A DNA stretch of 64,000 nt from Deltaproteobacteria bacterium UBA6106 (GTDB taxonomy: Bacteria; Desulfobacterota; Syntrophorhabdia; Syntrophorhabdales; Syntrophorhabdaceae): the NCBI GenBank assembly GCA_002428485.1, contig DIWM01000035.1, positions 1 through 64,000 of the forward strand, read 5' to 3'. This document shows, one piece after another, positions 60,551-64,000 of the stretch; position 1 is the first letter of the stretch, and each line of letters starts with the position of its first letter. Below the pieces are notes generated by a model, which searched no databases, was not told where the DNA came from, and saw nothing but the letters and a program-made list of their open reading frames with translations. A program made the translations under genes and the position numbers.

Positions 60551-61402
60551 ATGAAAACATTTTTTGCGAAAATGCCAGGGAAGTTCCTTGTTGCCGTTGC
60601 ACTCGTTGTATACGCACTGAACCCAATAATTGCTTTCGGACAAACATCCCAAGAGATTGTTCGCTTGAAGACTCGTGGCGATGTGGAACAGGCCTATTGG
60701 CTATTATACCAGGCAGCACCGGTCAGGGTTGTTGCGGTTCTTTTCACGGGCGGGTTTGGCCTCCTCAAGCTTCGCTCAACAGATTCCGGCGTGGCGTGGG
60801 ATAAAAAAGGGATTAGCTATCTCGTTCTCAACAAGGATCTGTTCATTGACAGCGAAACAGCAGTCGCAATTGTTGATGCTCCGAATGACCAATGGAGCAT
60901 CGGTTACACGCCAAAATTCCGCAAGAGCGATGCACACTCTACTGACGTAGGGAATATTGTTAAGGACTTGCGTGCCCGCTTTCCACAAGCAAAGATGTTT
61001 CTCGTAGGAACCAGCCAGGGTACAACATCGGCGGCTTATACAGGCAAAGCCCTTGGGAATGAGATCGATGGCATTGTGTTGACTGCCTCCGTATTTGAAT
61101 GGGCCCCTTCGTCTTGGGGGTATTTAAGCGACTCGAATCTGAGCGACTTTGACTTCTCCAAAATTTCAGCCCCATTGCTCATTGTCCACCACGTAGACGA
61201 CAGGTGTGTTGCCACGCCATATTCTGCGGCTGAAAAACTCGCAGGAAGATATCCGTTCATCTCGGTAAGGGGTGGCGATCCAGCACAAGACAAAGGCTGC
61301 GGCCCGAGGGGACCGCACGGTTTCTTGGGTCGTGAAGCGCAGGTTGCGACGGAGGTCAAGAACTGGATGCACGGCAGACCGTACAAGACGGAGATTCAAT
61401 GA
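60551..61402 (+). CDS. Exported alpha/beta-hydrolase
   Basis: 283 residues from the ATG at 60551; a GTG one codon earlier (60548) is also possible, and AAGGAGGAG lies about 13 nt upstream. A signal peptide (about 1-30) precedes a hydrolase fold with nucleophile S155 in GTSQG, acid D216/D217 in HHVDDR and H256 in GPHGF. Substrate unknown (esterase-like). It is next to an inverted-repeat element and repeat debris, and may have been acquired. Confidence 0.8.
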   Translation: MKTFFAKMPGKFLVAVALVVYALNPIIAFGQTSQEIVRLKTRGDVEQAYWLLYQAAPVRVVAVLFTGGFGLLKLRSTDSGVAWDKKGISYLVLNKDLFIDSETAVAIVDAPNDQWSIGYTPKFRKSDAHSTDVGNIVKDLRARFPQAKMFLVGTSQGTTSAAYTGKALGNEIDGIVLTASVFEWAPSSWGYLSDSNLSDFDFSKISAPLLIVHHVDDRCVATPYSAAEKLAGRYPFISVRGGDPAQDKGCGPRGPHGFLGREAQVATEVKNWMHGRPYKTEIQ

Positions 61403-61675
61403 TCAGAAACTTGTGTCCTAACCCGCGCTTCGAGGGGACCGCCGACAAGGGCCGAAGGGGACGTACTGAAGTAATTAAATAACCTTTGGAGGCAAAAGGC
61501 TCGTTCAAGCTAAACTCCGCACTTTTGGACAACCACGAAGGGTGACATGACGAAACGATGAAAACAAAGAACAATCACAAAAATTTCGATATAGGATATA
61601 CGATTTTCTATGGGCTATGAGCTTTTACGCTTCACGAATTACGGGTTTTGCTGATAGCTGACAGCTGTGGGCTGC
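61403..61675. other. Gene-free stretch with degenerate repeat debris
   Basis: It includes GCTTCGAGGGGACCGCCGAC and reading-frame fragments without similarity, then family-A-like repeats at about 61612-61660 and a GCTGATAGCTGACAGCTG unit. No gene is seen. It looks like a decayed insertion junction. Confidence 0.4.
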
Positions 61676-62659
61676 CTACGGAACGTACAACCCTATTGCC
61701 TTTCGCACCTCATCCATCGTCTGCTTCGCGATAACGCTGCATTCACTTGCGCCTTTTTTAAGGGCGTCGATGACATAGCCGGTGTGGTTCTTTAATGCAA
61801 TGGCCTTCTCGCGGATCGGCGCCAGTTCTTTGTTGATATTTTCAAAGAGCATCTTCTTGCAGTCTATGCAGCCGATGGCAGCGGACCTGCAGCCCTTATC
61901 GATCTCGAGAAGCATGGCGTTCCCCGAGAATGCCCTGTGTATTGTGTAGATGTTGCACACCTCCGGGTTGCCCGTATCGGAGCGCCTTACCCGGTTCACG
62001 TCCGTCACGGCTGTCCGCAGCTTTTCCCAGACATCCTTTTCTTCTTCCAGTATCCCGATGTAGTTATTAAGCGTCTTCGACATCTTTGCCTGGCCGTCTA
62101 CGCCGAGGATCTTCGGCGCCCGGGAGAGTATCACCTGCGGTTCGGGAAAGATCTCGCCATATCTGGCGTTGAACTTTCGCGCTACCTCCCTCGACAGTTC
62201 AACGTGCTGCACCTGGTCTTCACCGACGGGCACGAATCCGGCCTTATATATCAGGATGTCCGCAGCCTGGAGGACAGGGTAGCCCATGAGGCCCATATTG
62301 ATATTTCCCCGGTGCTGCTTCGATTTGTCCTTGAACTGGGTCATCCTCTCGAGTTCCCCGATGGGCGTTACGCAGTTGAATATCCATGTAAGCTCGGTGT
62401 GTTCGGGGACATGAGACTGGACGAATATTCTGCACTTTTCAGGCGACAACCCGCAGGCGATGAGGATGAGCGCCGTTTCAACGGAGCGCTGCTTGAGTTC
62501 GTCAATAGGGTATTCCACAGTGATAGCATGATAATCGACAACAGAGAAGATACAGTCATACTCCTCCATCAGATGGACCCACTGTCTGATGGCGCCGACA
62601 TAGTTTCCCAGATGGATATCTCCGGTAGGCTGTATCCCGCTAAATATTATTCCTTTCAT
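61676..62659 (-). CDS. trpS: Tryptophanyl-tRNA synthetase
   Basis: 327 residues, a standard bacterial TrpRS. The HIGH motif is GIQPTGDIHLGN (7-18), and the KMSKS motif is KMSKT (about 195-199) before LNNYIGI. Full length. Confidence 0.95.
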   Translation of the reverse strand: MKGIIFSGIQPTGDIHLGNYVGAIRQWVHLMEEYDCIFSVVDYHAITVEYPIDELKQRSVETALILIACGLSPEKCRIFVQSHVPEHTELTWIFNCVTPIGELERMTQFKDKSKQHRGNINMGLMGYPVLQAADILIYKAGFVPVGEDQVQHVELSREVARKFNARYGEIFPEPQVILSRAPKILGVDGQAKMSKTLNNYIGILEEEKDVWEKLRTAVTDVNRVRRSDTGNPEVCNIYTIHRAFSGNAMLLEIDKGCRSAAIGCIDCKKMLFENINKELAPIREKAIALKNHTGYVIDALKKGASECSVIAKQTMDEVRKAIGLYVP

Positions 62660-62817
62660 GGACCCTCCGAAACCACAGCTTTCAACGGCAAGTTTTCACT
62701 CAAGGGCCTTCAGGGAGCAGCGCCCCGTTGCGGCCAAAAGCTCAATAATAATAGATGAATGCTTGCGTTTCGTCTAATCTACAATAAAAAAGGGCCTAAA
62801 TCAATTGTTGTTTATTT

Positions 62818-62827
62818 TTGTATACAA
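62818..62827. promoter_or_regulatory. TTGTATACAA operator upstream of the CoA-transferase
   Basis: TTGTATACAA, ending 5 bp before the -35 box. Paired with 62876-62885, flanking the promoter. Confidence 0.5.
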
Positions 62828-62832
62828 AATTC

Positions 62833-62861
62833 TTGACAATTATTTACAGTGATACTATAGT
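62833..62861 (+). promoter_or_regulatory. Near-consensus sigma-70 promoter of the CoA-transferase
   Basis: TTGACA (62833-62838), 17-bp spacer, TATAGT (62856-62861). One of the best promoter matches in the window. Start of transcription should be about 62868. Confidence 0.8.
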
Positions 62862-62875
62862 TGAAATCAATCAAA

Positions 62876-62885
62876 TTGTATACAG
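62876..62885. promoter_or_regulatory. TTGTATACAG operator at the CoA-transferase leader
   Basis: TTGTATACAG, just downstream of the expected start of transcription and 5 bp before the AAAGGAGGG ribosome site. A repressor bound at both sites would block the promoter. Confidence 0.5.
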
Positions 62886-62902
62886 TATCCAAAGGAGGGC
62901 AC

Positions 62903-64000
62903 ATGGAAGACCATGAAATTTTTAAAAACATTACGGTTCTATCCCTTGAGCAGGCAACGGTTTTGCCATACCTCACATACAGGCTTTCCCTTGATGGGGC
63001 GAATGTTATCCGCATGGAGCACCCCGTATACGGTGACCCGAACAGAAGGGTCGGCGAGAACAGGCTGAACGAAGACAGGATGTACACCTATTTTCTTGCC
63101 ATTAACTGCAACAAGCAGGCAATTACCCTTGACCTCGGCGCGCCGGAGGGTCAAGAGATATTCAGGAAATTGCTCTTGGAATTGAACGTTGACGTATTTG
63201 CTACAAACCAGCTCCCCCGGAACTATAAGAAGCTCGGGATCGACTATGAGACAGTAAAAACGATAAAAAAGGATATCATATGGGTAGGGCTGACGGGATT
63301 TGGCCCCGACAGCAACGAGGCGGCCTACGACCCGGTCCTGCAGGCGAGAAGCGGTTTGATGGACCTCACAGGGGACAGGGGTGGCCCGCCCTATGTCCTC
63401 TGCGTGCCGCTGCCCGACATGGGCACCAGCGAACACGCCTACGGGCTGGTCATGAAGGCCCTCTTCAAGCGTGCCATAACCGGGGAGGGGACAAGAATAG
63501 ACCTCTCCATGTTCCAGAGTTCCGTTTCCTGGCTGACTGTCCCCATCACCCAGACAAAATCATTTAACAAAAAGATCACGAGGCGGGGCAATACCCACGA
63601 GTTTTTTGCTCCGGTGAGCGTTTACAAGACAAAGGATGGATATGCCTATATCGCCGTCGGAAACGACATCCAGTGGGAGAAAATGCTGCACATAGAAGGC
63701 TTTTCGGCCCTTGCTAAGCCCGAATACGGAAGGAACGAAGGCAGGATCAAGGATGTGGATAACCTGAACAAGGCTATTGAAGAGGGAACCCAGAGATACA
63801 CAACCGACGAGCTGATAGGATTATTCACCAATGCCACGATCCCCATCTCCAAGGTCAACTCCATCGGGGAAGTGCTGGAAGATCCACATATAAAGGATGA
63901 GATACTCACCTCTACCGACCCAAAGACAGGAACCACGATCTACCTTGCGCCCCCTCCGCTCACGAACAGCTATATCAAATCGATAGGGAAGAAGCTTCCC
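62903..64000 (+). CDS. CaiB/BaiF-family CoA-transferase (3' end outside window)
   Basis: Open from the ATG at 62903 to the window end: 366 codons, no stop. AAAGGAGGG lies 3 nt upstream. The family III CoA-transferase fold is seen: LSLEQATVLPYLTYRL opening, GADVIRME-type segment (GANVIRMEH, 32-40), WVGLTGFGP (127-135) and the catalytic aspartate D172 in PLPDMGTSEHAYG. It transfers CoA between acids such as formate, benzylsuccinate or carnitine derivatives. The tail (about 30 to 40 residues in relatives) is missing. Confidence 0.92.
   Translation, partial: MEDHEIFKNITVLSLEQATVLPYLTYRLSLDGANVIRMEHPVYGDPNRRVGENRLNEDRMYTYFLAINCNKQAITLDLGAPEGQEIFRKLLLELNVDVFATNQLPRNYKKLGIDYETVKTIKKDIIWVGLTGFGPDSNEAAYDPVLQARSGLMDLTGDRGGPPYVLCVPLPDMGTSEHAYGLVMKALFKRAITGEGTRIDLSMFQSSVSWLTVPITQTKSFNKKITRRGNTHEFFAPVSVYKTKDGYAYIAVGNDIQWEKMLHIEGFSALAKPEYGRNEGRIKDVDNLNKAIEEGTQRYTTDELIGLFTNATIPISKVNSIGEVLEDPHIKDEILTSTDPKTGTTIYLAPPPLTNSYIKSIGKKLP

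Overview
The window looks like the replication-origin neighbourhood of a mid-G+C anaerobic bacterium of the deltaproteobacterial (Desulfobacterota) type. Evidence for this is indirect: a ResB/CcsA (System II) cytochrome c maturation pair next to a tetraheme c-type cytochrome, a long-form HisG, a CarD–PIN/TRAM–IspD–IspF block, a sigma-54 two-component system, UxaA-family lyase subunits and a CaiB/BaiF CoA-transferase. A syntrophic relative (for example Syntrophorhabdales) is a plausible guess, not a demonstrated assignment.

Layout. 0.1-2.8 kb: a minus-strand operon (SDR dehydrogenase, split UxaA-type hydro-lyase, VOC protein), divergent from glnA across a 500-bp region carrying two near-identical palindromic operators. 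4.7-15 kb: cupin, PilZ protein, two MBL-fold hydrolases, hpt, an isochorismatase-type hydrolase, a CsgG/FlgT-like lipoprotein, an aminotransferase, an HDOD/GGDEF signalling operon and a histone-deacetylase-like protein. The gene-free stretches here are full of dispersed degenerate repeats and hold two parS centromere sites (6106-6121 and 9106-9121).

16-33.3 kb is one long minus-strand run leading away from a probable oriC (about 33.32-33.53 kb): dnaA, dnaN, gyrB, coaE, rho, rpmE, prfA, prmC, murA, hisD, hisG, hisB, hisH, then tetraheme cytochrome, resB, ccsA, purQ and an HU/IHF gene. 33.5-47.9 kb holds envelope and metabolic genes (thioredoxin-like protein, NlpC/P60 lipoprotein, HAD phosphatase, methyltransferases, TsaC/YrdC, a Nudix fusion, MFS pump, a sodium:solute symporter with an unlisted 52-residue partner), then smc and gltX. 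48-53 kb: ankyrin protein, CarD, PIN/TRAM membrane protein, ispD, ispF and a second gltX.

The most distinctive locus is 53.0-57.3 kb. A membrane histidine kinase and an NtrC-family activator with an atypical C-terminus are followed by two tandem genes for small secreted Lys/Ala/Pro-rich proteins. Each small gene has its own -24/-12 sigma-54 promoter and its own pair of TCGGAAWTATCCGA palindromes 33 bp apart. The whole 5' architecture is repeated with an exact 619-bp period. The proximal and distal palindromes sit about 97 and 130 bp upstream of the expected transcription start, and the first palindrome lies inside the end of the regulator gene. This reads as a self-contained, duplicated envelope-response regulon.

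The right end has a PriA-like protein that appears to lack helicase motifs, murI, a small inverted-repeat element beside a secreted alpha/beta hydrolase that may be acquired, trpS, and a CoA-transferase that runs off the window behind a near-consensus promoter flanked by TTGTATAC palindromes. The same palindrome occurs upstream of the symporter and carD genes, suggesting a small shared regulon. No rRNA, tRNA, CRISPR array or intact transposase gene was recognised.
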